DNA of 39,448 nucleotides from Flavobacterium sp. ZT3R18 (GTDB taxonomy: Bacteria > Bacteroidota > Bacteroidia > Flavobacteriales > Flavobacteriaceae): NCBI RefSeq assembly GCF_007097385.1, contig NZ_VJZS01000032.1:1-39448 (forward strand), given 5' to 3'. Position 1 is the stretch's first letter, and each line of letters begins with the position of its first letter. The position numbers and the translations under genes are program-made. The notes under the pieces were generated by a model, which saw only the letters and a program-made list of their open reading frames with translations, made no database searches and was not told the DNA's origin. Positions 15,078-23,671 of the stretch are shown piece by piece.

Positions 15078-17663
15078 TTACGCCGAGTTTCTACTAGCAT
15101 TAGTATTTCCAAAAAGAGAACGCGTTACGATTTTCTCGTACACTTTTATTAATTCTAAATCTGGATTTTTTTCTTTGTTCAACTCATTGATTCTCAATAG
15201 TGCATATTGTTGTATTGTCAACAAAGGCAATACAATACGTTCTCTTATCTGAATAGATGCTTTACCATCAGGATAATTCTCCATTAACTCGGTATGCCCT
15301 GCAATTTTCAATAATAATCTTTTGGTTTCCAAAAATTCATCATAGATAATTTGCCAAAAAGCACCAAACTCAGGATCCTTACTCATGTAGGCAGTCAGTG
15401 GAAAAAATGATTTAGCCAATGACATCATACTGTTTTCCAATAGTGTTTTGAAAAACAAAGAACCATTATATAAATCTTGAACTTTGTCCCATTGATCCGT
15501 ATCTTCAAAATGCTTCAAGGCAGAACCCACTCCAAAAAATCCTGGTACATTTTGTTTCAACTGACTCCAAGAACCTACAAAAGGAATGGCACGTAAATCT
15601 GCAAAATCTAAAGTCTCCGATTTACTTCTTTTTGAAGGACGACTTCCGATATTAGTTTTAGCATAATATTTCAAAGTACTCATTTGTTCCAAATACGGAA
15701 TGAATTTAGGATGATTCTTGAAACTCAAATATTTATTATAACCTAACTCAGCCAATTGATCCAGAATTTCTTTTTCATTGATAGATAATTCATTTTGACC
15801 TTTATTGAAAACCTGATTGGCTACTCCTGCACTCAAAAGATTCTCTAAATTATAGCGACAAGAATCTAATGTTCCAAAATTAGAACTAATAGTTTGCCCC
15901 TGAACGGTAATTTGAATTTCATTATTTTCGATATTTGGACCTAATGAAGCATAGAATTTATGTGTTTTTCCACCACCACGAGCTGGAGGTCCACCACGTC
16001 CGTCAAAGAAAATAGCATTAATGCCGTATTTCCTTGACATCGCAGTCAATTCTTCTTTAGCTTTATAAATACTCCAATTCGCCATCAAATAACCACCATC
16101 TTTTGTACCGTCAGAGAAACCAAGCATAATAGTTTGCTTTTTATTTCTGCTTTCCAAATGTTTGGCATATTCCGGATTCGTATATAATTTCTCCATGATT
16201 ACATGAGCATTTTGCAAATCATCCACTGATTCAAAAAGTGGAATAATATCTACCGTTGCATGCTCCCAATTACTCAAACGGAATAAAGCAAAAGTTTCCA
16301 TTACATTCAGCGCGCTTTCATTATTACTGATGATATAACGATTGGCTCCAAACTCCCCATTTTTTTCTTGAATCGTTTTGATGGCTTGAATAGACCCTAA
16401 AGTAGATTTTGTCATTTCGTTATCAAAATCATTCAAATCTAAATCTCCTTTTACATTAGACAGAACATTAAATTTTTCGGCTTCTGATAATTGGAAATAA
16501 TCCGCAGGAAAAATAGCTGAACCCGATTTTAAATGATAAGCAACAATATCGCTAAAAACAGCATCATGTATTTTACTATTTTGACGAATGTCTAAAGAAG
16601 CAAAATGAAAACCAAATAAATTCAAACGAATCAGTAGTGCATCTATTTTATCGAGATACAAAGACTGATGTTGTTCAATTATTATTGTTTTAATTTTAGT
16701 TAATTGCAATTTAAATTCTTCTAATGTGATATAAATTTCACCTCGAGAATAAAAAACAGAACGGTACAGTTTTTGTTCTAGTTCAGCAACCAAAACATCT
16801 ACACCAGAGAATGTTAACTTTCTTTTTAAGCTTCTAATTTCGATATAATAGCACTTCAAAATTGACGTTCTAAGACGTTCGGCCACTTTTAAAGTAATCT
16901 CTGTTGTGACAAAAGGATTTCCATCACGATCACCTCCTGGCCAAAAACCAAGTTTAATTAATGGATTTTGAATTGAATTTCCTTGAAAAATATTCTTTTG
17001 AAGATAATGCACCATTTCTCCAGAAGTGTTGTAAAATACATTTTCAAGATACCATATTAAACTTACCGCTTCGTCAAAAGGATTTGGTTTCTCATTTTGA
17101 ATAAATGGAGTTTTCCCTAACTGCGCAAGCAATTGTTTAATATCTAAAAGATTATTTTTTCGAATGGCTTCAGTCAAATCATTAATAATACCCAAAACAG
17201 CTCCAGGATAAAATTGTGTAGGATGTGCTGTAAGAACCGTACGAACATTGAAGTTTTCTAAAAAATCAATTAGCTCTTCTTTATTATCCCTAGCATCCGA
17301 TTTTTCTTTGATATCACGAAGAGATCCTCTTCCTTCCATATTATTTACAATAGGAAAAGCAGCGTCTTCAATAGCATCAAACAAAACAATCTGACGTTCT
17401 ATATATTGAATAAAATGAAACATTAATGTGATTTTATCCTTTTCGGATGTGCTGTGCATGTATTTTTTAGAGAAAAAGTCAACTATTTCTTTAGGAGTCT
17501 CTTGTTTCTTAAAACCACTATCACAAACATCTGTAAATATAGGCAACAAGACACCTGTATTGTCAACAGAATCAAAAGGTAATGTTATAAAAACACTGTT
17601 GTAAATGTGATATTTAGAGAGAACGTCTTGGTTGAAACGTTCGATTTTAGGAAGCGTGTACAT
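15078..17663 (-). CDS. ppc: Phosphoenolpyruvate carboxylase
   Basis: Carboxylates PEP with bicarbonate to oxaloacetate, refilling the TCA cycle; cytoplasmic, usually a tetramer. At 861 aa it is near family length. The catalytic His147 is in VLTAHPT (143-149), GGDRDGNPFVT lies near 250, and the mobile catalytic loop reads FFDGRGGPPARGGGKTHKF near 555-573, with its arginines kept but a Bacteroidota-style spelling. The C-terminus ends NTNASRNSA rather than the common QNTG; the Asn preceding the last residues fits the allosteric-site region. It is preceded by an Lrp-type regulator gene on the same strand but separated from it by a terminator. Confidence 0.96.
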   Translation of the reverse strand: MYTLPKIERFNQDVLSKYHIYNSVFITLPFDSVDNTGVLLPIFTDVCDSGFKKQETPKEIVDFFSKKYMHSTSEKDKITLMFHFIQYIERQIVLFDAIEDAAFPIVNNMEGRGSLRDIKEKSDARDNKEELIDFLENFNVRTVLTAHPTQFYPGAVLGIINDLTEAIRKNNLLDIKQLLAQLGKTPFIQNEKPNPFDEAVSLIWYLENVFYNTSGEMVHYLQKNIFQGNSIQNPLIKLGFWPGGDRDGNPFVTTEITLKVAERLRTSILKCYYIEIRSLKRKLTFSGVDVLVAELEQKLYRSVFYSRGEIYITLEEFKLQLTKIKTIIIEQHQSLYLDKIDALLIRLNLFGFHFASLDIRQNSKIHDAVFSDIVAYHLKSGSAIFPADYFQLSEAEKFNVLSNVKGDLDLNDFDNEMTKSTLGSIQAIKTIQEKNGEFGANRYIISNNESALNVMETFALFRLSNWEHATVDIIPLFESVDDLQNAHVIMEKLYTNPEYAKHLESRNKKQTIMLGFSDGTKDGGYLMANWSIYKAKEELTAMSRKYGINAIFFDGRGGPPARGGGKTHKFYASLGPNIENNEIQITVQGQTISSNFGTLDSCRYNLENLLSAGVANQVFNKGQNELSINEKEILDQLAELGYNKYLSFKNHPKFIPYLEQMSTLKYYAKTNIGSRPSKRSKSETLDFADLRAIPFVGSWSQLKQNVPGFFGVGSALKHFEDTDQWDKVQDLYNGSLFFKTLLENSMMSLAKSFFPLTAYMSKDPEFGAFWQIIYDEFLETKRLLLKIAGHTELMENYPDGKASIQIRERIVLPLLTIQQYALLRINELNKEKNPDLELIKVYEKIVTRSLFGNTNASRNSA

Positions 17664-17698
17664 AATAAATTGTTTGGTTAAAATTGGTTAATTTGGCA

Positions 17699-17728
17699 TA
17701 AAAAAACCCCAAGATACACTTGAGGTTA
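17699..17728 (-). terminator. Terminator of the Lrp/AsnC gene
   Basis: On the minus strand ACCTCAAG pairs with CTTGGGGT (one G-U) across a TGTAT loop and is followed by a T-run. It separates the regulator from ppc. Confidence 0.65.
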
Positions 17729-17756
17729 TATTTATGATATAGCATTCAAGATTGTA

Positions 17757-18236
17757 TTACATTTCTTTAAAAATAGTATGCATCAAACGCTTCTTGTCAT
17801 TGATGCTCTCTTCTAACGAAATCATAGTTTCTGTTCTGTACACTCCTTCGATATCATCAATCATAAAGATTACATCTTTAGCGTGCTTGGTATCTTTTGC
17901 TCTAATTTTGCAAAAAATATTAAATTTTCCTGTAGTTACAGAAGCCACGGTTACGTAAGGAATTTCGTTTATACGCTCTAAAACAAACTTAGTTTGAGAG
18001 GTGTTATTAAGAAAAACTCCTACATACGCGATAAAAGAATACCCTAATTTGTCATAATCAAGAACCAATGAAGACCCCATGATTATACCAGCATCTTCCA
18101 TCTTTTTTACTCTAACATGGACAGTTCCTGCAGAAATCAATAATTTTTTAGCAATGTCAGTAAACGGAACTCTTGTGTTGTCAATCAACATGTCTAATAT
18201 CTGGTGATCTACTTCATCTAAACGGAACTTACTCAT
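17757..18236 (-). CDS. Lrp/AsnC-family transcriptional regulator
   Basis: 159-aa DNA-binding regulator. Residues 5-65 form the winged helix (LDEVDHQILDMLIDNTRVPFTDIAKKL, recognition helix around SAGTVHVRVKKMEDAGII), and 70-150 the RAM/AsnC ligand domain that binds amino acids and makes octamers (FLNNTSQTKFVLERI, VTTGKFNIFCKI). Its start is 76 bases downstream of the M14 carboxypeptidase gene, so a peptidase-amino acid sensor pairing is plausible. The region upstream is extremely AT-rich; a self-operator cannot be defined by eye. Confidence 0.92.
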   Translation of the reverse strand: MSKFRLDEVDHQILDMLIDNTRVPFTDIAKKLLISAGTVHVRVKKMEDAGIIMGSSLVLDYDKLGYSFIAYVGVFLNNTSQTKFVLERINEIPYVTVASVTTGKFNIFCKIRAKDTKHAKDVIFMIDDIEGVYRTETMISLEESINDKKRLMHTIFKEM

Positions 18237-18312
18237 AATTCTTTAATTATACGGTTATTTTCTAATATAAAGATTAAATTTATACATAATAATTAAATAA
18301 ATGATAAAAAAA

Positions 18313-19467
18313 TTACTTTTTTAATAATCCATTAACAAAATGCAAATTGTCATTTAAATAAAAGTTTGCTTTTTGATTTACATTTGGAAAATTGACAACA
18401 TCATCTTTATAAAATGCTTCTTTAGCATCGTACTCATAATGTCCAAAATAATTTTCTAAATCCCCAACTTCAACTATGTAAGCATTAAAACAAATTTGAC
18501 CTTCTATTAATTCTTCTCTATATTGTGCAGCAAAATTCGTGATTATTTCGATACCATCATAATTTATCTTGACATTTTTATACATAAAATCATAAAAAAC
18601 GACTTTATTCTGAGGAATGTTTAAATATTTATCAATTCCATTGCTAACTATATCGTTTTCGTTGAGTATACTAAAACTCGAAACCAAAGCCATGAATACA
18701 AATTTTCTTGTTTGCTCTCTCAAATAATCCTCCTGAAAATGTCCCGCTTCGAATAATAATGTTGGAACTCCAAGGTGTTGAAACGTATCTCCAATACAAT
18801 TTATATTGAATGAATCATCAAATCGACCTATTTGACCTGGTAAGTATTGTTGTAAAACATCATTTATCCCCGTAATTAAATTAATAGCTTGCAACCTAGA
18901 TGCATTTATCTCTCTTTCTTCATTATACGATGGAGCCAAAAAAGACATCGTTGCTGGTTTTCCGGTATCTGAAACTCCAAAAATAGTACGCTGATCGTGC
19001 AGATTAAAGCAGTAATCAGGTTTAAATTCTTCGAAAGCTGCTCTCAACACTTTACTTTCTGGCTGAGTTAGGTTTTGCGAATCCCGATTTAAATCAACTC
19101 CGTTAGCATTGGCACGGGTGTACAATTTTGCACCATCGGGATTTAAAATAGGAATGCAATAAAAGGTAAAAGCACCCAGTAATCGTCTGGCTAGATCGGT
19201 TTTGCTATTCAATACATTTATAAAATCAAAAAGTGCTTTTGTGGTCGTACTTTCATTGCCATGCATTTGCGACCATAGAAATATTTTTGTTTCACCAGTT
19301 CCAACTTGATATCTATAAATGGGTTCACCTAAAACTGATTCCCCAATAATTTTTACATCTTTTTTGATATTATTTCTTTCTAATAGAGGAGTTATTGAAT
19401 CTAAAGTAAGATAGCGTCCTTTGATTAAATCTTCTTTGTTCTGAATGAATAATTGTTCCAAATTCAT
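18313..19467 (-). CDS. M14-family zinc carboxypeptidase
   Basis: Zinc metallopeptidase removing C-terminal residues or hydrolysing related amides. The zinc ligands are visible as His69 and Glu72 in MHGNEST and His157 in FNLHDQR; the general base is Glu240 in LLFEAGHF. At 384 aa the catalytic domain is followed by a ~120-aa C-terminal extension. No signal peptide is seen, so it is likely cytoplasmic, perhaps acting on amino-acid or peptide conjugates. Its promoter on the minus strand contains TACTTTTG embedded in the GTTTAC-type operator at 19482-19495, so the XRE protein encoded divergently may control it. Confidence 0.88.
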   Translation of the reverse strand: MNLEQLFIQNKEDLIKGRYLTLDSITPLLERNNIKKDVKIIGESVLGEPIYRYQVGTGETKIFLWSQMHGNESTTTKALFDFINVLNSKTDLARRLLGAFTFYCIPILNPDGAKLYTRANANGVDLNRDSQNLTQPESKVLRAAFEEFKPDYCFNLHDQRTIFGVSDTGKPATMSFLAPSYNEEREINASRLQAINLITGINDVLQQYLPGQIGRFDDSFNINCIGDTFQHLGVPTLLFEAGHFQEDYLREQTRKFVFMALVSSFSILNENDIVSNGIDKYLNIPQNKVVFYDFMYKNVKINYDGIEIITNFAAQYREELIEGQICFNAYIVEVGDLENYFGHYEYDAKEAFYKDDVVNFPNVNQKANFYLNDNLHFVNGLLKK

Positions 19468-19481
19468 ATTACAATGTTTAA

Positions 19482-19520
19482 TTTACAAAAGTAAACATCT
19501 TTATAGTTACAATTGTAAAC
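19482..19520. promoter_or_regulatory. Two GTTTAC-type operator sites in front of the M14 gene
   Basis: TTTACAAAAGTAAA at 19482-19495 and GTTACAATTGTAAAC at 19506-19520 (core TTACAATTGTAA is a perfect palindrome). On the minus strand the first contains TACTTTTG, a perfect -7 box for the carboxypeptidase gene. Further half-sites follow near 19544-19553 and 19571-19586. Confidence 0.55.
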
Positions 19521-19737
19521 AATTTAAATTCCTAGTTATTTAATTTTGTAAACACCTATTCAAGTCTATAAATTACAATTACAAACAAGTTGACAAATAC
19601 AACTTAATAGAAATATACTAAATCATAAATTAATATATACTAATGAATTAAGGCTATTAATTTAATGTTTTACTACATCTACATTAGCTGTTTTCTATAT
19701 TATAATACTATAAATTAGGGGAGCTACTTCATTTTTA

Positions 19738-19785
19738 TTACATTTGTAATTGCTCTAATTTAAATCTTAATTTACAATGGTAAAC
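19738..19785. promoter_or_regulatory. Two GTTTAC-type sites on the XRE promoter and start codon
   Basis: TTACATTTGTAA (19738-19749) contains TACATTTG, the -7 box of the XRE gene. TTTACAATGGTAAAC (19771-19785) contains its ATG start, so codons 1-3 (ATG GTA AAC) are also the right half of the site. This looks like autorepression, by both blocking the polymerase and covering the start. Confidence 0.55.
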
Positions 19786-20253
19786 ACTGATGAATTTATA
19801 AAGAGGCTCGAGATTATCTTAGATTATTATAGTCTAAATGCATCCACATTTGCTGATAAAATTGGAGTACAACGATCTAGTATGTCTCACCTCCTTTCAG
19901 GCCGAAACAAACCTAGCTTGGATTTTATTCTTAAAATAATTGATGTTTTTCCAGAAGTGGATTTATATTGGATATTAAAAGGCAATGGCTCGTTTCCTAA
20001 AATAAATGAAGAGCCTATTTCAAAAAAGGATATTGTTTCAGAAGATTTAAAAGACAGCACCACTACTCCATCTAATTTGGAAATTTTACCATTGGATTTA
20101 TTTTCAGAAATTAAAAATCCAGTTGAAACTAATGTTAGTGAAACTCAAAAAAAAGAAAACACAACTCTTCCTAAAACATCCAATTCTGATGATCTAGAAA
20201 AAATTGTGTTTTTTTATAAAAATGGGACTTTTAAAGTTTATTCGCCGAATTAA
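19777..20253 (+). CDS. XRE-family (HTH_3) transcriptional regulator
   Basis: 158-aa protein. Residues 6-65 form a phage-repressor-like helix-turn-helix (RLEIILDYYSLNASTFADKIGVQRSSMSHLLSGRNKPS) with the typical recognition helix VQRSSMSHLLSG. The middle is polar, low in complexity and probably disordered. The last ten residues (FYKNGTFKVY and what follows) look like a short conserved strand that could be a partner- or ligand-contact site. It has its own promoter and lies opposite the M14 gene across a 300-base region of GTTTAC-type sites that it probably binds. Confidence 0.88.
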   Translation: MVNTDEFIKRLEIILDYYSLNASTFADKIGVQRSSMSHLLSGRNKPSLDFILKIIDVFPEVDLYWILKGNGSFPKINEEPISKKDIVSEDLKDSTTTPSNLEILPLDLFSEIKNPVETNVSETQKKENTTLPKTSNSDDLEKIVFFYKNGTFKVYSPN

Positions 20254-20344
20254 TATTGAAGTTCTTGTTTCTTAAAATTTTCAATATTCGAAACTTTATA
20301 TTATTTTTTTTGTTTTATCCAATTCTCAGGACGGTAATGGCAGT

Positions 20345-20510
20345 GCATTCGCTTAAAAAAAAGTTAGCCACGAATTGCACTAATTTACACGAAAAATCAT
20401 TTGTTTGAATTACACAAAACTTTAAAACAGATAAAATTCGTATAATTAAAAAATACTATAATTTGTGACAATTCGTAAGATTCGTGGCAGAAAATTTTAA
20501 ATGCGAATGC
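20345..20510. repeat. Nested inverted repeat (non-coding)
   Basis: Outer arms GCATTCGC (20345-20352) and GCGAATGC (20503-20510) enclose a second pair: GCCACGAATT near 20367-20376 against ATTCGTGGC near 20480-20488. The interior carries repeated AATTNCAC/TTCGT words. This resembles the CACGAATT-rich intergenic repeats of flavobacteria; no coding frame. It fills most of the 282-base gap between the XRE gene and the acyltransferase. Confidence 0.6.
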
Positions 20511-20535
20511 TTTGTAGTAATGGTAAACTAAAGTT

Positions 20536-21090
20536 TTATTTTATTTCAAATCCCTTTTCAGGAAATTTACCTTTTACTCCTACATAGTGAGTCTTCAAAA
20601 TTGCTAAATCCGAATCTATATTTCCCGTTGGCATCACAGGGTTTCCAAAATTGACTTCTTTTTTTCCAAAATCTAATGCTACTGGAATTATGGGCACATT
20701 TGCTTTTAGAGCGATGTAATAAAATCCAGTTTTGAGTTGCTCTACTTTTTTACGGGTTCCTTCAGGTGATAATCCCAAACGAAATGTTTCTTTGGAATCA
20801 AAAATTGCGGCAATTGAATCTACTTTATTTAAACCTCCCGTACGATCCAATGGAGCTCCTCCCAAATATTTGAAAAACCATCCGAAAGGAAAACGAAATA
20901 ATTCTTTTTTTCCAACCCAATTGATATTGATACCCGTTGCCCCTCTGCAAATTATAGCCATATAAAAATCATGCCAGCTGGTGTGTGGCATTAGTATTAA
21001 GACACATTTTTTAATTTTCTCATCAAAATCTCCTTCTATTTTCCATCCCATAAGGTTAAAAAATATCCACTTGTAGATTTGTTTCTTCAT
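20536..21090 (-). CDS. PlsC-like acyltransferase
   Basis: 184-aa glycerolipid acyltransferase-like protein, probably transferring an acyl chain to a lysophospholipid or similar acceptor at the inner membrane. The catalytic H(X4)D is HTSWHD at 36-41, and the substrate block is SPEGTR near 105-110 followed by KTGFYYIALKANVPIIPVAL. The start is the ATG at 21088-21090 (MKKQIYKW); a longer frame begins only with a TTG that falls inside a likely -7 box. It is shorter than standard PlsC (about 240 aa), matching the compact Bacteroidota subgroup. Confidence 0.82.
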   Translation of the reverse strand: MKKQIYKWIFFNLMGWKIEGDFDEKIKKCVLILMPHTSWHDFYMAIICRGATGININWVGKKELFRFPFGWFFKYLGGAPLDRTGGLNKVDSIAAIFDSKETFRLGLSPEGTRKKVEQLKTGFYYIALKANVPIIPVALDFGKKEVNFGNPVMPTGNIDSDLAILKTHYVGVKGKFPEKGFEIK

Positions 21091-21153
21091 TAACTTTTCT
21101 TTTTTGTACAAAATAAATAATTAATATCTTATTTTTGGTTAAAACTCACACTA

Positions 21154-21819
21154 ATGTTAAAAAAAATATTTAGTTATCTTATCCCTATAAAAATCTTTAA
21201 AGTAAATTCTTCCTTAAGCAAAACCATAGAGGTAACTTGGGCAAATGGAGAATTGGTCTTAGATTCGGAAAACACCAATTATTCCTACGGTAGTTTGCAA
21301 CGCATTTTAAGAAAAGGACTGAAACATATTGGCTTTGATAAAATTGCAATGATGGAACAAATCTTAGTCTTAGGAGTTGCGGGAGGAAGTGTGATTAAAA
21401 CCTTGGTTGAGGAAGTTAATTTTACTGGTAAAATTACAGGAGTTGAAATTGATTCTGAAATTATAGCAATAGCAAATGAATATTTTAAACTCAATGAAAT
21501 TCAAAATTTGGAAATCGTAATTGACGATGCTTTTGAATTTGTTTTGAAAACAAAAGACCGATACGACTTGATCATTATAGATATTTTTCAAGATACAACA
21601 ATGCCAAATTTTCTATTTGAACAGTTTTTCGTGAATCGTATTTGTTTTTTATTGAAAAGTAATGGAATTGTGCTTTTTAATACGATGTGCTTAACAGCCG
21701 CTCATAATTTTAGAAACAAAAATTATATTGAAGAATTTAATGATAGTCACTACCAAATTCAATCGATACCTCGAATTGAAATACATAATGAATTGATTAT
21801 TATTAAAAAAACGGTATAA
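21154..21819 (+). CDS. Spermidine-synthase-like methyltransferase-fold protein
   Basis: 221-aa Rossmann protein of the spermidine synthase-like class. The nucleotide-binding loop is ILVLGVAGGSVIKTL near 69-83, the acidic ribose-binding residue is in GVEIDSEII near 95, and DDAFEFV plus YDLIIIDIF follow. The aminopropyltransferase gate motif (D-x-x-D with a tyrosine-rich pocket) is not evident, so spermidine synthesis is doubtful; a methyltransferase role is as likely. It is divergent from the acyltransferase across 63 bases and convergent with kdsB. Confidence 0.75.
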   Translation: MLKKIFSYLIPIKIFKVNSSLSKTIEVTWANGELVLDSENTNYSYGSLQRILRKGLKHIGFDKIAMMEQILVLGVAGGSVIKTLVEEVNFTGKITGVEIDSEIIAIANEYFKLNEIQNLEIVIDDAFEFVLKTKDRYDLIIIDIFQDTTMPNFLFEQFFVNRICFLLKSNGIVLFNTMCLTAAHNFRNKNYIEEFNDSHYQIQSIPRIEIHNELIIIKKTV

Positions 21820-21868
21820 AAAACAGTTGTAAGCAAAAGTTCACTTCTGATTTTATGCTGTGTTATTT

Positions 21869-21899
21869 TAAAATTTATTTTTAGTCAAAATAAATTTTA
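21869..21899. terminator. AT-rich inverted repeat between convergent genes
   Basis: TAAAATTTATTTT pairs perfectly (13 bp) with AAAATAAATTTTA across a TAGTC loop. It lies between the methyltransferase-like gene and kdsB. Being pure A/T it is a weak terminator candidate. Confidence 0.4.
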
Positions 21900-21906
21900 G
21901 ATTGAT

Positions 21907-22632
21907 TTACAACATTTCCCTTGCTTTTTCAAGATCTTCTATAGTATCAATTCCGATTCCTACATGAGTAGTTTCAATCATTTTGATGCGTTTTCCAAAT
22001 TCTAGATAACGCAATTGTTCTAGTTTTTCGGATGCTTCCAATGATTTCATAGGTAAACTATAGAAATCCAAAAGTGCTTGTTTTCTAAAGGCGTAAATTC
22101 CGATGTGCTGCATGTATCGAACACCCACATTTGTCTCTCTTGGATACGGAATTACCGAACGTGAAAAATAAAGGGCAAAACCGTTTTGATCGACAACGAC
22201 TTTTACATTATTGGGATTGTTAATTTCGTCTTCGTTTGTTATTTCACGCATCAAAGAAGCTAAATCGACTTGTTTGGTTAAATCGTTCTTAAAAACTTCA
22301 ATGACTTTTGCCAAAGGCGCTGCGTCTATAAAAGGCTCGTCACCTTGCACATTAATCACAATATCCACATCTAGATTTTCAACTGCTTCGGCTATACGAT
22401 CACTCCCCGATTCGTGTTCCTTGATGCTTCGAATGGCTTTTCCTCCGTTAGAAACAATTTCGTCATAAATTAAGTCGGAATCTGTTACCACAAAAACATC
22501 ATCGAATAATTGTGTGTTTATTGCGGCTTCATAGGTTCTTAAAATCACGGTTTTACCTCCTAAATCTTGCATGAGTTTTGCTGGAAATCGTGTAGAAGCG
22601 TAACGGGCTGGAATGACTGCTATTATTTTCAT
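21907..22632 (-). CDS. kdsB: 3-deoxy-manno-octulosonate cytidylyltransferase (CMP-KDO synthetase)
   Basis: Activates KDO with CTP for lipopolysaccharide inner-core synthesis; cytoplasmic. The 241-aa protein begins with the nucleotidyl-transfer signature IPARYASTRFPAKLM (6-20), followed by VVTDSD, SGSDRIAE near 80, VNVQGDEPF near 95 and the substrate segment RYMQHIGIYAFR near 165. Length and order match the family. It stands alone on the minus strand; 128 bases separate it from the upstream dioxygenase gene, and these contain a short decayed open frame. Confidence 0.97.
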   Translation of the reverse strand: MKIIAVIPARYASTRFPAKLMQDLGGKTVILRTYEAAINTQLFDDVFVVTDSDLIYDEIVSNGGKAIRSIKEHESGSDRIAEAVENLDVDIVINVQGDEPFIDAAPLAKVIEVFKNDLTKQVDLASLMREITNEDEINNPNNVKVVVDQNGFALYFSRSVIPYPRETNVGVRYMQHIGIYAFRKQALLDFYSLPMKSLEASEKLEQLRYLEFGKRIKMIETTHVGIGIDTIEDLEKAREML

Positions 22633-22760
22633 TTGTATTATTCTATTTCTTCCGAAAAGTGTTTAAAATTTGGTTGTCAGGAACCGCTTTTTCAATTTTA
22701 CAGGAAGAAAATTTATTAATGGCGGTTTCAATATAAGTTTCAAATATACCTTTTTATAAT

Positions 22761-23594
22761 CTAAATCGAAATTTTCACCGAAGTCATACTCAAAGATCCT
22801 GCAACCAATTTGTCATTAAACAAACTCAATTCCTCTGATTTATCTTTTAATCCCAACGTATAAATCAAAGGCAAATAATGGTCTGGTGTGGGTATAGCCA
22901 ATTGAAAAGCCTTACTCTGTTTTTCGAAATCTATAAGCGGTTGAAAATTTCCATCCAATAAATAATTGTTTATACTTTCTCTAGCTTCAATTGCCCAATC
23001 ATATCCATAATTGTCTTTGTCAAAATTAGGAAAATCGACCAATCGCAAATTATGAACAATATTCCCACTACCTATAATCAGAATTCCTTTGCTCCGTAAT
23101 GCACTCAGTTTTTGTGCCAATTCAAAATGATATTGACCTGATTTTGTATAATCAATACTCAGCTGAATTACAGGAATATCGGCATCTGGATATAAATGTT
23201 TAATTACACTCCAAGCACCATGATCCAAACCCCAATGTTCGTCTAATTCAACTGCTGTTGGTAACAATAATTCTTGGGTTACTTGGGCTAATTCTGGGCT
23301 CCCTTTCGCGGGATATTGAACTTCAAATAATTCTTGTGGAAAGCCTCCGAAATCATGAATCGTTCTAGGTATTTCCATCGCTGTTACTTTGGTTCCGCTG
23401 GTAAACCAATGCGCCGAAATACATAAAATAGCATTGGGTTTGGGTAATGTTTTAGCCATATTTCTAAAACCAGTCACAAACTGATTCTCTTCAATAGCAT
23501 TCATCGGGCTGCCGTGTCCCAAAAACAATACGGGCATTTTCTCGGTATTTGAAAAAGTTCCTGCTATTTTATGTAAGTCGTTTAGTGTGTTCAT
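22761..23594 (-). CDS. ygiD: Extradiol ring-cleavage dioxygenase (YgiD/DODA-like)
   Basis: 277-aa class III extradiol dioxygenase like E. coli YgiD (4,5-DOPA dioxygenase), with a single metal held by His27 in FLGHGSPM, His62 in SAHWFTSG and a histidine in LDHGAWSV near 120. The start ATG at 23592-23594 (MNTLNDLHKIAG) is chosen because a perfect -7 box, TATCTTTG on the minus strand (plus 23613-23620), lies 18 nt upstream. The seven extra codons of the longer frame would begin with TTG inside that box. The physiological substrate in this organism is unknown. Confidence 0.88.
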   Translation of the reverse strand: MNTLNDLHKIAGTFSNTEKMPVLFLGHGSPMNAIEENQFVTGFRNMAKTLPKPNAILCISAHWFTSGTKVTAMEIPRTIHDFGGFPQELFEVQYPAKGSPELAQVTQELLLPTAVELDEHWGLDHGAWSVIKHLYPDADIPVIQLSIDYTKSGQYHFELAQKLSALRSKGILIIGSGNIVHNLRLVDFPNFDKDNYGYDWAIEARESINNYLLDGNFQPLIDFEKQSKAFQLAIPTPDHYLPLIYTLGLKDKSEELSLFNDKLVAGSLSMTSVKISI

Positions 23595-23629
23595 AATGGA
23601 TTTGATTTTATACAAAGATAAAGATATAG

Positions 23630-23649
23630 AGACGCGATAAATCGCGTCT
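23630..23649. repeat. REP palindrome 1 (downstream of RAYT)
   Basis: AGACGCGAT, AA, ATCGCGTCT: a 20-nt hairpin. It is followed by TGTACAG and a GGCGGGCGGG tract, 23 bases after the end of the RAYT gene. Confidence 0.85.
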
Positions 23650-23671
23650 GTACAGGCGGGCGGGCAGAGAA

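Noticed and set aside
21154..21819. Calling the methyltransferase-fold gene speE as part of the polyamine pathway
   Set aside because: Aminopropyltransferase motifs are not clear and the gene is 10 kb from the polyamine cluster.
22643..22757. Short minus-strand open stretch before kdsB (IETAINKF.. ending VPDNQILNTFRKK)
   Set aside because: Looks coding-like but has no start codon and is preceded by a stop; perhaps a gene remnant, not enough to call.
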